From Meloidogyne chitwoodi (lineage: Eukaryota > Nematoda > Chromadorea > Rhabditida > Meloidogynidae), in the NCBI GenBank assembly GCA_015183035.1, contig JACZZP010000002.1, positions 1,178,001 to 1,242,000 on the forward strand: a DNA stretch of 64,000 nt, in the 5' to 3' direction. Within the stretch, counting starts at the first letter, position 1, and every line of letters starts with the position of its first letter. The position numbers were made by a program, and so were the translations under genes. Shown in pieces: positions 44,454 to 56,853 of this stretch. Under the pieces are notes generated by a model that made no database searches, had not been told where the DNA came from, and was given only the letters and a program-made list of their open reading frames with translations.

Positions 44454-44935
44454 TTTTTACTAAAAAATAAATAAAAAAATATTAATTGAAAATAATTTTT
44501 ATTTTTTTTAATTTTTCCAAAATATTTATTTATTTACAAATTCTTTAAACAAATAATTCTCTCAAAAAAAAAAAAAGAAATTTTCTTAAAAAAGTTTTCC
44601 TCCATTTTAAATTTATTTTCTCTTTCCTGCTAAAAATTTTTTATTTATCAATTGTTAATAAAAAAAAGTTCAAAAAATAACAGAAATAGCATTTGGCAAT
44701 TTTTAAAAAATATTTAAAAAAAAAGAAAAAGATCATTCACTAGCTTTTAAATATTTGATGGCTGCTTATAATTAGAGACAATAAAATATTAGACATTTTT
44801 TACCTTTTTTATAATAAAAGTTTTTAAAGTTAATATTTTAAAAACAGTTGTTAAAAAATAAATTATTAATTTTGAAATATTTTAAACTTTATTTAAAGAA
44901 AAAGTAATAATATTTTAATAATTAATTAATTAAAA

Positions 44936-45872
44936 ATGGTTAATGTAAATACAAGCAAATTACTTTTTGCTTCAGCAGCAATAGATGCAAATGAAACAGA
45001 AAAACAAAGTAGATTATTTATAATTGGATTAATGATATTATTTGGATGGATTTTAATTATTGTATTTTGTGTTTACCCACAAGTAAAAGATTTTTAAAAA
45101 ATTAAAATTTAATATTTTTTAGTTATTTTATAAATTAATTATTCGTTATTTATGTTGCTGTTTTACAAGGTTATTATCAAACAAACAACAACATAGTAAT
45201 TTAGAAAATTTAGCTGCTTTAAAAAGAGAAAAAGAACGTGTTCGGACAACAAACAAAACATTTATAGGACTTTCATTAGCAACAACAAGCCCCTCAAATA
45301 TTTTACTTAAACAAGTATTTTTAAGAAAATTAACAATTTTAATATTTTTTAATTAATAAATTAAAAGCGTATCTTTAAAAACATAATTTATTAATAAATA
45401 TTAACAAACAATTCACCCAGTTTTTCTTAATTAATTTAGTAGATGGATTATATATATATTTAAATTAAAGCCAGTTGAAACAAATATTTTTATTAAATTT
45501 TTTATTTTCTTTGCTGAGTTTTAAATATGTATTAAGTATATAATATTATTTTTAAAAATATTATTAATTCTAAAATTGATCTTTTAAAAGAAAATATTAA
45601 ATAAATTAATATTTAAAAATATTTTAAGGTTGGATTTGAAGGAAATATGGTAGAATATGATATTCAAAGAAAACAATTTGTTTCAGCAAGTATAGCTATT
45701 CCAGAATCTATTTTATTAGAAAATGAAGTTAATTAAAAAAACACTATTAAAATAATTTATTTATTTTAAAATAAAGGATATAGAATATAGATCAAGTGAA
45801 GAGGAAGATGAAATTAAAGTAATTAAAAGAGAATCACAAAAATCAAAGTCTAGCAAAAAAATTAATCTCTAA
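44936..45872 (+). CDS. Small single-pass membrane protein, unknown
   Basis: Exons 44936-45082, 45123-45314, 45629-45727, 45777-45872; 177 residues. One strong membrane helix lies at residues 28-47 (FIIGLMILFGWILIIVFCVY). It is followed by a juxtamembrane triple cysteine (RYLCCCFTR) that could be palmitoylated. The C-terminal tail is basic and Glu/Ser-rich (KREKERVRTTNK; SSEEEDEIKVIKRESQKS). I do not recognise the family. The starts of this gene and of the RUS1 gene on the opposite strand are 482 nt apart, so they may share a promoter region. Confidence 0.65.
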
Positions 45873-47050
45873 ATGATGCTAAATAAATTAAAATATTTAA
45901 ATGATCTCACAAAAAAAATAAAAATTATTTTTTTAAATATTACTGACATCCCCAATTAGTTAATTAATTAAAATAATTTAATTTTTAAAATTCAAACAAA
46001 TTAATTTTTAATTAAAATAATATATTATAAAATAAAAGTACTCACAATGAACGTTATTCGTCTTTGTTTGTAAACAACAACTCGTAATTAATAATCAACA
46101 ATAAACAAATTAAAAAAATATATCTAAAATTATTTTAAAAAATGAGAATTATATTTAATTAAAAAGTAAAAAATTAATCTTTTAAATAAAAATCATTTAA
46201 AATTATTATCAAAATAAATTTTAATTAAAAAAACAAATATTATAACACATTAAATACTAAAGGAGTGTATGTATTTAATAATATAATTATTAGTATTTAA
46301 AATTATATAAAATGGTCCTTTGAATATAATTTTGATTATTTTCAAGTGATACATTTAATTATACAGTAATGCGCAAACCAGTTTAGTATAAAAAATATGT
46401 AGCAAAAAAAATCACATTTCGTCGAAGTGCGGCAAAAAAAAAGATAATAAAAAATTACGAGAATGATAGAATAGCTTTGACAAGAGAATATAATATGTCC
46501 GTTAAATGGCGGACCTTTGAAACTATTTTATTTAAAAAATGTGGTAAATAATTTGTATTAAAGTGATCAATTAATATTTTTATTTATTAAAAAATTGGGG
46601 CATAATATTTAGATGAGTAAAGATGATATTATTATATTAATTAATTTAATATGTATTAAGTGACAGTTATATTGTAATTAATAAAGAAAATTTAGAAAAA
46701 GAGTATTTATTTTTAAATGCCACTAAAATTAACAAAATAAAATTCTTAAAATTAGAGTAATACATTAAAAATTAAAGTTTTATAGGGTAAAAAAATATTT
46801 TTTCTTAAAATTTTAAAATAATTGTCAAAGATTTAAACATTTTAGCGGCAGAGAAAGATGCAAAAAATAAAAATTTAGATTAACTTTTGATAAAAAAAAA
46901 TTAACAAATACAAGTCAAGGATATTAAATTTTCTTTTAGATGACAAATTTTAATTATATTTGAAATATTAAAATAAATAAAAATTATTTAAATTGTTCAA
47001 ATTTTTTATTTAAAAAAACCTAAGCCATTCTAGAGTTATTTTTAATTTTT
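45873..47050. other. Intergenic, convergent gene ends
   Basis: About 1.2 kb of A/T-rich sequence. A small palindromic bit GTCCGTTAAATGGCGGAC occurs at 46498-46515. No gene, RNA or repeat pair was recognised. Confidence 0.4.
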
Positions 47051-49770
47051 TTATTGATGTCGTCGCAATTCTCTTGTTAATTTTTCTTCAGCCAAACGAA
47101 CTGCTTGTGGAATTCGTTGATCTGTTTTTGACTTATAACATCCAAGTAATTTCTCACAATGTTCTTCACCTCGAGAAATTGCATCCATCTAAAAGTTATT
47201 AAAAAATTAAACATTTTAAAAACCTTTTTGAGGTAAAATAAACAAAATAGAATAATAAACTCACTCACTTTCTTTAAAAGATCGTATATAATTTCATCAC
47301 TGACATAAGAATCATGTTTATAAGCTGAATGGTCTTTTACAAAACATCGCATCCAGGTAGCAGTTGTCATAATTTCACCTTTTGCTCTCTTTTGTATAAA
47401 AGATAAGTATTGATTAATTGTGCAACGTGTATCCACATCAACATCAGCACCATCAAGGAATTGACGAATTAAAGGTGCAAGTCCAGAGAATTGACTATTT
47501 CCTAAAAAATTAAAAGAATAAATAGAAAAATAAAGTTCCTTTTGTTTAACCATTGACAATTTCATCTATAGTCATTTCTGTTGTATTATAGTCTGGCTCT
47601 GGTTCTGCTGGAGGTCGTCCTTCGGTACAAGGTTTTCCTTCAGGTGTGTGCTGACAATTGGCCATTTTTGATCGAAACTATTGTTTATGTAATATAAAAA
47701 AATTAAAAAAAATTACATGAAATTTTTCATCGAAAATAGCATTTCTTCTCTATAATTTTAAAGATGAATAAAAAAAAAGAGTTATAAAATGAAATAAAAA
47801 CCGTTGCTCGTTTCATATTTTCTGTGACAAGCGAGATTCGAATTAAAAAAGTGAGCCGATAAGAAACAATAACTCTAAAATTTAATTAAACACAAACATT
47901 CTAAAATATAAAAAAACCTTGTGAGTAAAACTAAAAAACAACAATATGCAGCATTTTCAAAATTTGTCAATTGGACCTAAAAATAAAAATAATTAAAAAT
48001 TAAGCCTCTCACCTCAGTCGGCCGAAATTCAACACGCCAACCAATTTCTGGTGAATCTGGAGGAGGCGGCTTGAAGCGCATATTCATCCAATTAGAAGAT
48101 TGAATTGTTTCAAAATGTTCAGTGGACCGCTGGTCATCCTGTTCAATACGTTCCTTAAAAACCTAAAAAATAAAAATATTAATTCTTATTTTTTTCTTAT
48201 AAAAACCTGAAGGGGGTCGCGAATAAACATATGTGCAAAATGAAGAGCTAAATGTTCATCAACCCCTCCATCAATCAATTGTTGGTAGTGTTTTTGTTGA
48301 TATTGTAAGGGCAAATCATTATAAGGTGCAGAACATGGATAAATATAGCAGTCAGTGCTGTCATATCTGCTCTTTGGAATATTTTTAAATTTACTATAAC
48401 CATCTGGAGCAGTGCCTGTAGAATCGAATTCCGATTTTTCTTTTCCACGTTCAAAAGAAGTTCGGTCGTCAACTGAAGCAGAAATTATATCCCAACGTGA
48501 ATCAAGGTCAGAAAGATAAGACCGAAAAATAGGAGTAGCTAAAATAAAAATATTAAAATTAAAAAATGTTTAAAAATACCAGCGCTTAATGCAACCATAA
48601 CTGGGGTAATTATTGTAAGCTGATCATATAGCCAACGAGCTTCCTGTATATTTACAGCCTGAAAAGTCATTTGTAAGCAACAAAGACCCATTCCAAAGCC
48701 CATATGATCTAAGTAAATATGATCAGGAAGAGCAGCACGAATAGCCTCCGAATCAGTAAATTTATCCTAAAAACTATTATAATTTGGAAAAAAATATATG
48801 TATTACAATAAAAGGATTTGGCGTATTTTTATCACGAAAAATTGGAACATTAATTGCAACTTTTTCACCACGCCTTGCACGAATATTTCTCACCAAATTA
48901 CGAAATCTTAAACCCACAATCAGAAATAAAATATTTTGAAAAAAACCTCGGGTGACCCTGATAGATTCCTTCATCTGGAAAAAATATGGAACGTCCTGCG
49001 CAGTTAACATCATCCGGTGTGGGAACAGCAAATGGATCAGTAAAGTCAAGAACACCGAGTGCTGGAAAACTAATGGAAAGAAGAGACTCATTTGGTAAAA
49101 GAAGAGAGGAAGCCAAAGTCTGTCGCATCTGCATATTTGACTCAACAATGTTAAAACAGGACATTAACCCTAACATGAGAATAATCTTATGAATTTTATA
49201 ATGTTTAAAGCTTTTTAAAAAATCTAAAAAATATAAAATAATAAACCTCCATAAGGAGTTCCAGGTGTTCCTTCTATCATATAAGATGCAAATTCCGGCC
49301 TCCATAAAGAACGATTCTCTTCACCTAAGGAATTGTTAACTTCCTCACTTGCCAAAAGTTGTTCTAACAAATCATTGGCACGCAAGGAAACGCGGACCTA
49401 CAGGCAAAATTACAAAAAGTAATTTACAAAAGAATAACCTTTTTGTGTTCATGGTCAAACTTTATAATTGTATATTCGATTTCATCACCCCATCGAAGTT
49501 GATCTCGCTCACGGTTCTTGACACGATGATAGAGCGCAACAAACTGTGCAATCCCATGTAGCTAAAATTGTTATTTAAAAATATTTTACGACAATCCTTT
49601 CAAAACACAAAATATTTGACATTTTATCTCAACTCGGAAAACTAGGGATTATTACATACATTGTTAAAACATAAGATGTAAATTTAATTCCGTTTATGAA
49701 CCTTTATATATTCCAGATGAGGAACAATTTCTTGCCAGCTTAAAGGTGTACCTTTTGTCAAAAGTCCCAT
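47051..49770 (-). CDS. gcs-1: Glutamate-cysteine ligase catalytic subunit
   Basis: Exons 49770-49702, 49561-49439, 49397-49247, 49169-48947, 48906-48807, 48766-48580, 48538-48207, 48162-48013, 47976-47918, 47874-47802, 47749-47717, 47677-47551, 47501-47269, 47188-47051; 665 residues, the usual eukaryotic GCLC size. The start [14 protein letters not shown] is family-typical. Active-site regions include [55 protein letters not shown] and [20 protein letters not shown]. The enzyme joins glutamate and cysteine in the rate-limiting step of glutathione synthesis; in C. elegans it is a SKN-1 target. Just upstream of the ATG is TTTTTTTACAG|CT, a splice acceptor without a donor nearby, as expected for spliced-leader addition. 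C-terminal exons ([18 protein letters not shown]) agree with the family. Confidence 0.96.
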
Positions 49771-50084
49771 AGCTGTAAAAAAATAAACCTTTTAAATATT
49801 CAAAAATGTGAAAATGATTAATTATGACAAAATAAAATGCAATCCATGCATAATTTTCAGAGGTAACTCCACAATTGCTTTTTATTGCTTTAAGTTAACA
49901 AAGTGAATAAAGTATAACTTTATTTTTAATAACAATAATGATTAAGTAAATAAAGCTTAGTTTTTATTAAATATATAGATCGGTTCATCCCTATAAATCG
50001 TATTACTTACAATTAGTATATATTAATATAAACAAAAACGATCTTAAAGAGCCGATAAACTGGGTACATCAAGCTACTGGGTTG

Positions 50085-50280
50085 ATCCCACGGCAGGCCA
50101 AAACTTCCTGACCGATTCTGGACTCAAACCTTTGGTCCAAAACTTAAATATAGATTTAATACAATGCTATAAAATTGTTAAATAAATTATTGTACCAGTT
50201 GGCCCTCTAAAAGTCAGATAAATTAATTTTTGTTTAAACTTTAGTAGGCGTCCGGAAGTTTCGCTCCACCGATCTCTCGT
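50085..50280. repeat. Dispersed inverted-terminal repeat, copy 2
   Basis: Second copy of the repeat at 41985-42165, same orientation: CTGGACTCAAAC, AAAACTTAAATA, TAAATAAATTATTGTACCAG, and ends CAAAACTTCC / GGAAGTTTCG. It has an extra segment near its left end. It lies in the gap between the gcs-1 start and the NUS1 stop. Confidence 0.62.
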
Positions 50281-50370
50281 TACTAATGTGAGTTTAACGA
50301 TTTAGAATTACAAAAATTAAAAGAAAATTGTAAACAAAACATAAACTATGCCCAAAAATAATTATGCATA

Positions 50371-51298
50371 TTATTTGCCAAAGCGACGATTTCTTTGTGA
50401 ATATCTTCCAATAATCTCACAAAACTCGGGTTCAGTCAAAACATTACAATTTGAAAACCCATCAACAGAATAGAATTCACTAAAAGAAAATTCTTCTATA
50501 CTAAATAACGTATTTTTTACTCAAATGTTACCTTGTCCGCAAGCTCCAGGATGGAAAATCTCCAAAGCCAATATGTAAAGAAGAACCAACAAAAACAAAA
50601 TAATCAGGCTCATTCAAATCTGACAACCTGAGAAGACATTTAAAAAAATAGTCCTCTTTCATTGGTTCATCTAATTCTGAGAACTTTTTTTTTCATTTAG
50701 AATGTTTAAATTATTAAAAATTACCTTAATAAAAACTTGATTAAGACCATTTCTATATTTTTCAGCGCCAACATACACAACATTCAGACTATTTTTATGT
50801 AAACTTAACAAATTTTTCTGAATAAATTTTACTCCTTTAGCAGAAAGTATTTCGGTAATTTGACCTTCAAACTTTTTACAATCTACTTCTGCATCAAAGA
50901 AGAAACCACATAATACAATTTGATCAATATTACTCAAGAGACATAAATACAAAAGTGACGAAATAAAATGCTGAAAACATTATATAAAGTAAAAATTGGA
51001 TCTAAGATAAATTTACCGGATTAATATAACGACGATCGGCAAAGAGAAAAGCAATATTTGCTGGAGTTTTTTGCAAATCACTATTAGTAAAGTAAGAATT
51101 CTGCCATGTGTATTTTTTACAAGTTTTAATAAATCGACTCGCTAAGCAAAAGCATGTCCAACAAATAAAAAGAAATAATCTAAAAAATAATAATAAAATT
51201 TTAATCGATTTAAAAAACAAACATGTATACAAAAGCAAGCAGTCGACAAAATTTTGCAAACTGATATTTTCCAATTTCCTGAAGTAAACGAAGCTCAT
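50371..51298 (-). CDS. NUS1 / Nogo-B receptor type subunit of cis-prenyltransferase
   Basis: Exons 51298-51017, 50970-50725, 50683-50532, 50500-50371; 269 residues if the first exon is continuous. The C-terminus ends RRFGK, matching the R-x-G motif required for activity of the heteromeric cis-prenyltransferase. Other landmarks: LNEPDYFVFVGSSLHIGFGD followed by FPSWSLRT (NUS1-specific), LQKTPANIAFLFADRR and LYLCLLSNIDQIVLCGFFFD. The N-terminal region is hydrophobic (membrane anchor). With DHDDS it makes dehydrodolichyl diphosphate for protein glycosylation in the ER. A 51-nt stretch inside exon 1 (GTATAC to TTTTTTAG) has the look of an intron yet stays in frame; removing it gives 252 residues. 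The acceptor of exon 3 is AAAAAG|TTC. Confidence 0.85.
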
Positions 51299-51646
51299 AT
51301 TTTAAATAAGAATAAATATAACCACTTTTCATCTAAATTTATATGTATTAATTTTTATTTATAAGAAATTTATTATTTAATTGTGATGAATTTCATTAAT
51401 AATACTTATTTGTTCTTCCACTGTGATAACTAAATTAAAATAGGCCAACCCACAAGACTAAAACAAATATGTATGTATAGATAAAAACTTGTTTTATTGG
51501 GTCTTGAAATAAATCGATATTTTGAAAGAGATTAAAAAAAATATTTAAAATATACACTAATTATTAATTACTAATTTAGTTCAAATTTTTTTTACAAATA
51601 AAAGTTTTTTTCTTGTAATAAATAAATTTCCAGATTTAATTAACTA

Positions 51647-53674
51647 TTAGCTCTTAAATATTTTTTCACGAAAAGATTGCTCGTTATAACAATTATCTAG
51701 AACATAAGCTTTCTCAATCAATTCGCCTTTTTCCGAAATTTTTGAAATTTTTATTTTTTCGTAGACAAGTAATCTCCTAAATATTTAAGAAATTAGAATA
51801 AAAAAATTTTCATGCTCTTGCCTAGATGTATTCTTTTGCAATTGTTGTTCACAGTTGTAGAGCAACCGCAGACAATCCGCTTTGGGCAAGATTTTCTCGG
51901 AATATCTAATTAAAATTCAGTTTTTAAATCACATTAGTTAAAAATATCAACCACTTATTTTTAAAATATAAACTCCTAAATTACATACTCTGATCTGCAC
52001 ACTGGAAACCAAAAAGCCAAACGACCACCAACACGCAGTAATCGAATACCCAAATCCATAAGATCCAAAAATACCGAAGAAATTTTGTAACGTTGTTTCT
52101 CAGGAAAGCTTTTGTATAGTTGAATTTCCTGATTATCTTTCGAACTATCAAAATATATATAAATAAATAATTTAGTCAAACCTATTTTCGCCTTTAATCT
52201 TTTCTAAAGTATTGTTTTGATGACTAGATAGTTCATAGAAACTATCTATTGTTTTTAGTTGTTTTCTTTCTATTTGCGCAATACCCAACTTTTGTCCACG
52301 TTCTCTAATCCCATATGGGGCTAAAGAATATTTACAAATATTTAAATTGAAATAAAAAATTCTTACGATCTGCAAGAATTGAATCTAAAAATCCAAACTG
52401 TCGCCACATTTTATGTTTGGATGAATCAGCTAAAATAACACCTAAAAAGCGACCATCGTCCAGTCCATATTGAGCAAAATTTGCTTGTATTGACTGGTCA
52501 TTTCCAAGAAAAACTTGCCCAACTCTTGATGATTTACCCTTTTAAATCAAGAAGAAAAGTAAGTCTTTAAACTTATAAAACTTTTGCCTTGGCAACGTCC
52601 CACTTGATTTCTACTCCGAGCACATAAGAAAAGAAGTAAGCTGCTGACAATAAAATACCACCTATAAAAGTAACATTATCAACTTTTAAATTAACAACCA
52701 GTTCCACAAAACGGATCAAGCATAAGACTGCCAGGTCTAGATAATACTAAGTTTGCTTGTATGAAAGCAAGTTCAGGGTCCATAGTAGAATTGCCAATGT
52801 ATACCCTAGACATAAGTGTGAATTTGTTTTTCAGATGAGTCTGACCTGGCCCAACCAAAAAGTTAAAAAAATAATTAAAATTAAAAACAAATTAAACTAA
52901 CAAATTTTGTAAAAATTATTTCATCAGGTTCCTTATTCATTTCATCACCAAGTTCAAAAATAGTAAATCTATTTCGCGCATTCTTCAAGTCGATTGGTGC
53001 CATCAAGCCCATCGAATGATCATAACGCTAAGAATTATTTAAATTAACTATAGTATTATATAAATAATAAACTTGGATTAAGGATTGAATGTATTTACTA
53101 TCATTTTTCCTCCATTGTGAGCGAAACTGAAGACACCAAGATTGTTTTGGATCATTGAATGACTAAAAATATTTAAAATTTAATACGTTCTAACAAAGAT
53201 GTTGAATGCCAAAAAGTAGAGAACAACTGATGGTATTAATTCTGAGAGCCAATCCACCGAATAAGGGAATTTCGTCTTTTCTTTATTAAGAATGGCTTTG
53301 TCAAGCACATAAACCACATTATTTACAATACCTGCAAAATACTAACGCCAGAAGTATTCAATCGTTCAAGGAGAATTTCATGAGAAGGAGCATTTATAAG
53401 AATACGGAAGGCATCTTTGAGGAGGACAGAACGACTAAGTATATTTTGAACAGCAACTTCACCTCCATCGAAATGAAGAACTTGATAATGAGACTTTGAT
53501 AATTATTAATTAATTTAAAAAAGACAATTCATTTACCTCTTCTGGATAAAAATTAGGCGCTGGTTGGATACCAAACAACAAACAAATACTTTCAAATTCT
53601 GCTCGTCTAAACTTCGGATGAGCCTGACTAAAAACAAATAAAAAATTATTTTCAAAGCAAAAGGATGTATTCAT
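51647..53674 (-). CDS. tRNA (guanine-10-N2)-methyltransferase TRMT11
   Basis: Exons 53674-53537, 53493-53332, 53275-53195, 53162-53073, 53027-52902, 52840-52699, 52661-52582, 52538-52367, 52320-52182, 52144-51989, 51905-51822, 51776-51647; 499 residues. N-terminal THUMP-like part: FSQAHPKFRRAEFESICLLF. Methyltransferase motifs: LMLDPFCGTGGILLSAAYFF (SAM binding), SILADPPYGIRERG (catalytic DPPYG), VGGRLAFWFPV and NCEQQLQKNTSRRLLVYEK. With TRMT112 it makes m2G at position 10 of tRNAs. The intron after KNTS begins GC (AG|GCAAGA). The junctions around 53275-53332 and 52840-52902 are the least certain: frame continuity forced acceptors AAAAG and GGTCAG. The gene lies 154 nt downstream of the SDS3-like gene on the same strand. 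Confidence 0.9.
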
Positions 53675-53828
53675 AATTATAAGAAGATTCAACTAGCAAC
53701 TTTCACTAAAAACTTGATATTTCTAAATAATGTATTAATAATAAATATATCAAATAGATCCAGAAAAATCTTTACAAAAAAACGTTCAAATTTCTAAAAT
53801 TATTTATATCACGATAAAAATATAAAAA

Positions 53829-55334
53829 TCAATAACGTTTTTTGATAAGAACCCTTCCACTTTCCAAATCTTCCTTTGTAGCCATTACAGTTCTAGTATC
53901 ACCAGGAATGCTCGAACGAAATTGTATAGTTAATTCATTGACTTGCATAACCAAAGCTTGCATTGACTTCCAGCCTGTATTTGCAGATTCTAAATCAGAG
54001 AGATAAAGGTCTTATTCATTCAATTAAAATATCACTTTGCCTCTACTTGACAAAATAAATTAAATAATAACTCACTTATAAAAACGTTTTGCCCTCGGTG
54101 AAAAGTTTTCCCATCAAGACAAAGTTTACCAAATTCTAGATTAACTTTTCTAGGATGCTTCTTTAACCGGGATTTCTCGTGGTTCAACCGTCTGTTATGC
54201 ATTTCTTTCACATCGGTTGTTCCATTAGATCCTGTCAGCATTATCAAGTCTGTTGCGCCTATAATTTGTTCAACAAAAAGATCTGAGTTGTTACAAGTAG
54301 GTAGTTCTGTGCCAGTTAATGGTGAGGCGCCACTAGCGACAGAACTCTTAGAGGAGGACCAGCTAGATGAAGATGGATGTAGATCGATTATCACCGGACA
54401 AAGTCTTAAGTTATATTTTGAGAAGAGAGAAATTTTACTTCTTCTTACTTTTCTACATCTTCAGCTATTGTTTGGGCAGGCAAAAGTGACTGCGTTATAA
54501 GTGGACAAATATGTGTAGCGCCTGGAGATCTTTTTCTACCTTTCTTTTCAGAGTAAACGGTACTCCCGACGCTGCTCATATCTGTAGTAGTAGAGATTGA
54601 AGAAGAGGCAGTAGCAAAACTGTTAACCACTTCGTTTGGTCGTCTAAAATAATAAAATACGTTTTAATTAGATTAAAATTTTGTGTGAATACTAAAAACA
54701 CTACGAATAAATTTACGATAATTAAAAACACCAAAACGTCAACCTTCTCAGCTGTTTTTTGGCAAGCATTCCTTGCGTTGTTATCTGCTGAACACTGATC
54801 CATTTGTTGCCAACATGAGTTGGATGAACTGACAAATTCGAGTCAGAACTGCCAAAACTCCCATCCCATCTAGAAATATCCATAGACAGAATGTCAGAAT
54901 CCAATTGTTTCTTTTTCTCTTCGAGCTCTACCCAAAGAATTTCAACAATTTCGCTAACTCTCTAAAAATTAAATTAATTTTTTTTAATAATATAAACATT
55001 TTCATATTCCTTTTCAAGCACTCCAACTTCCTGTTTATATGTCGCCTCAACAAGATCAATTTCACGCTAAAATATTACAACTAATTTATGAAATTAAAAT
55101 AAAACCTTTCTAATGTCGGAAATTCTTTCAAGTTTTTGTTCACAGCTCCTTTTAAACTGAGAACTTTCATCAACAAACCGCAAATGTGAATCAGAACCAA
55201 GTTTGTATTTTTCAGTCTCCAATAGGTTGCACTTAGAAGCAGCTAATCTTCAATTCAAATTAGACAATATTTTTAAAGAATTTTTTAACATACGAATCCA
55301 ACAGTCTCCATCTTTTGATTGGCTCAGATATCAT
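53829..55334 (-). CDS. SDS3/BRMS1-like subunit of the Sin3 histone deacetylase complex
   Basis: Exons 55334-55294, 55247-55106, 55066-54998, 54961-54744, 54640-54449, 54404-54076, 53989-53829; 383 residues. Recognised from a long N-terminal coiled coil ending VEILWVELEEKKKQLDSDIL (compare IAELEEKKKMIEN in SUDS3), the LRRRPNE motif (LRRRPND in SUDS3), and a C-terminal region FGKLCLDGKTFHRGQNVFI that fits the 'KLYYDKRWYHKSQAIY' block. The tail ATKEDLESGRVLIKKRY corresponds to the family's terminal basic end. The middle is Ser/Thr-rich. The protein scaffolds Sin3-HDAC in transcriptional repression. An upstream exon cannot be excluded. Confidence 0.82.
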
Positions 55335-55573
55335 TTTATCCTTAATATTTTCTATTAATTAAGAATTTAACATCCGTGTCATTTATCTAATAAACTTTAT
55401 GATTAAAAAAATATTCACATCAGAATACAAAAGAACAAAAACTCAAAAATCATTTTAAATTTTTGAAATAAAATTTATACGACCTAACAGATATTTACAT
55501 CAGCATAATACATCATAAAAGATGAATAATAATATCATATATATAAAAATTGATTCATCCTTCAATATATATC

Positions 55574-56853
55574 TTATTTCATCTCTGATTTGTCCTTAGC
55601 TTCTACTGTTGATTTCTCAGTTGTCACACTCATAGTCATTCCACTCTCGATCTCTGAGTCCAACATAATTGGTTGCATAACACTTATTTTGTCAGTCCTA
55701 TAAAAGGTAACGATATTTGCAAACATCTGAAAATTAAAAACGAACGTGCTTTTGTCATCTTCTGTTTCTTTGCTTCTTTCAGAATTCGATTCACTATTCT
55801 GCTTATCATTCCCTCGACTCTTCATTTCCTTCTTTTTGTCTTTATTTGTTGCCTTGTTAGAATATTCCATTTCCTTATTTTGCTGCTTGTCTTTTTCCTC
55901 AACCGACTTCTTAGTTATGACTTTCTTCTCATCTCTGCTCCTGTCTTCCTTCAAGACGGCATTTATCTTTTGCTCCAAAAGTTTGAGCATTTTCTGTTTT
56001 TCCCGTTTGTTCTCTGAAGAGGACTGCTTAAAAAAAAACAACTTTAAATTAATTTGTAAGATATAAAATAGACCTTAATACGATTCGGTTTGGCCAATTT
56101 CGTTTCCACATCATCCTTTGTTTTTGCAGTTTTTGTTGCCCCAATCACAGGAGCATCAGGTACTTTAGATGGTGATGATTCTTTAAAAGAACGTGAACCT
56201 TTCAGTGGCGATGGAGTTCCAATCTCAGACGGCTCTATTTGTGACTCGTCTGAAATTTCTGCCGGTTGATCGGAAGGCGATTCTTCTAGCGACAACGGTG
56301 ACGCCGTCTTTGGTGCATCCTCCTCCTGAGCCCCTATGACACTTTCGGGAGTGGCTTTAGGCTTGACATCCTTACTCGACTCAACGCCAAGTGGAGACTT
56401 GACCGCCTTAGAGTGTTTCTTGTTGATCTCCATCTTTTTGAATATGTCAATATCCAAATTATCAAAAGTTTGATAATCATCTTTATTGGCACGCCCCGGT
56501 CGAATCCCCTCGCTTCTACGAGAGGTTTTTGATGGCGACCTAATCTCTAAATGTGTAAAAAGTAAATCCAAAGTTATTCATAAAATACTTTTCCGTTTGC
56601 CACGAGTAGTCGCCTTCTATATGAATAAAAATATAATTAAGAAAAAAAAAATTACCTTCCGGAGACAACCACAGCACCCGGAGGACTCCTTTTTTGAATC
56701 AATTTTCTTAAAATTTTGTCCTTTTTTCGCACGTTTCTTCACGCAATACTGTGTTACCAATGAAGTGAAACTGCAAGTCATGAATAATAGAAGTAAAATA
56801 GAAGCGGCTCTCAACTCAACACAAAATAAAGTGATGTCATCAAATATTTCCAT
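55574..56853 (-). CDS. Single-pass membrane protein with long Lys/Glu/Ser tail, unknown
   Basis: Exons 56853-56656, 56616-56589, 56546-56074, 56026-55574; 383 residues. A membrane segment near the N-terminus (AASILLLLFMTCSFTSLV) is followed by Lys-rich CVKKRAKKGQNFKK and a Cys motif (SSGCCGCLRK) suited to acylation. The rest is charged and disordered: SPLGVESSKDVKPKATPES, ESPSDQPAEISDESQIEPSE, then a long Lys/Glu helix (KREKQKMLKLLEQKINAVLK). Codon use is more GC-rich than in neighbours. I do not recognise it. It is the most upstream member of a run of five minus-strand genes. The C-terminal part after DDKSTF may contain a further small intron. Confidence 0.62.

Noticed and set aside
53195..53331. 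TRMT11 exon starting directly at GTATTG (acceptor TTTTGCAG)
   Set aside because: It leaves a phase clash and a 15-nt intron; the acceptor AAAAG at 53276 gives a consistent frame.
55574..55760. 15-nt GTTTTT...CAG and GTTACC...TATAG 'introns' in the last exon of the Lys/Glu-rich membrane protein
   Set aside because: Too short to be spliced; the frame stays open through them.
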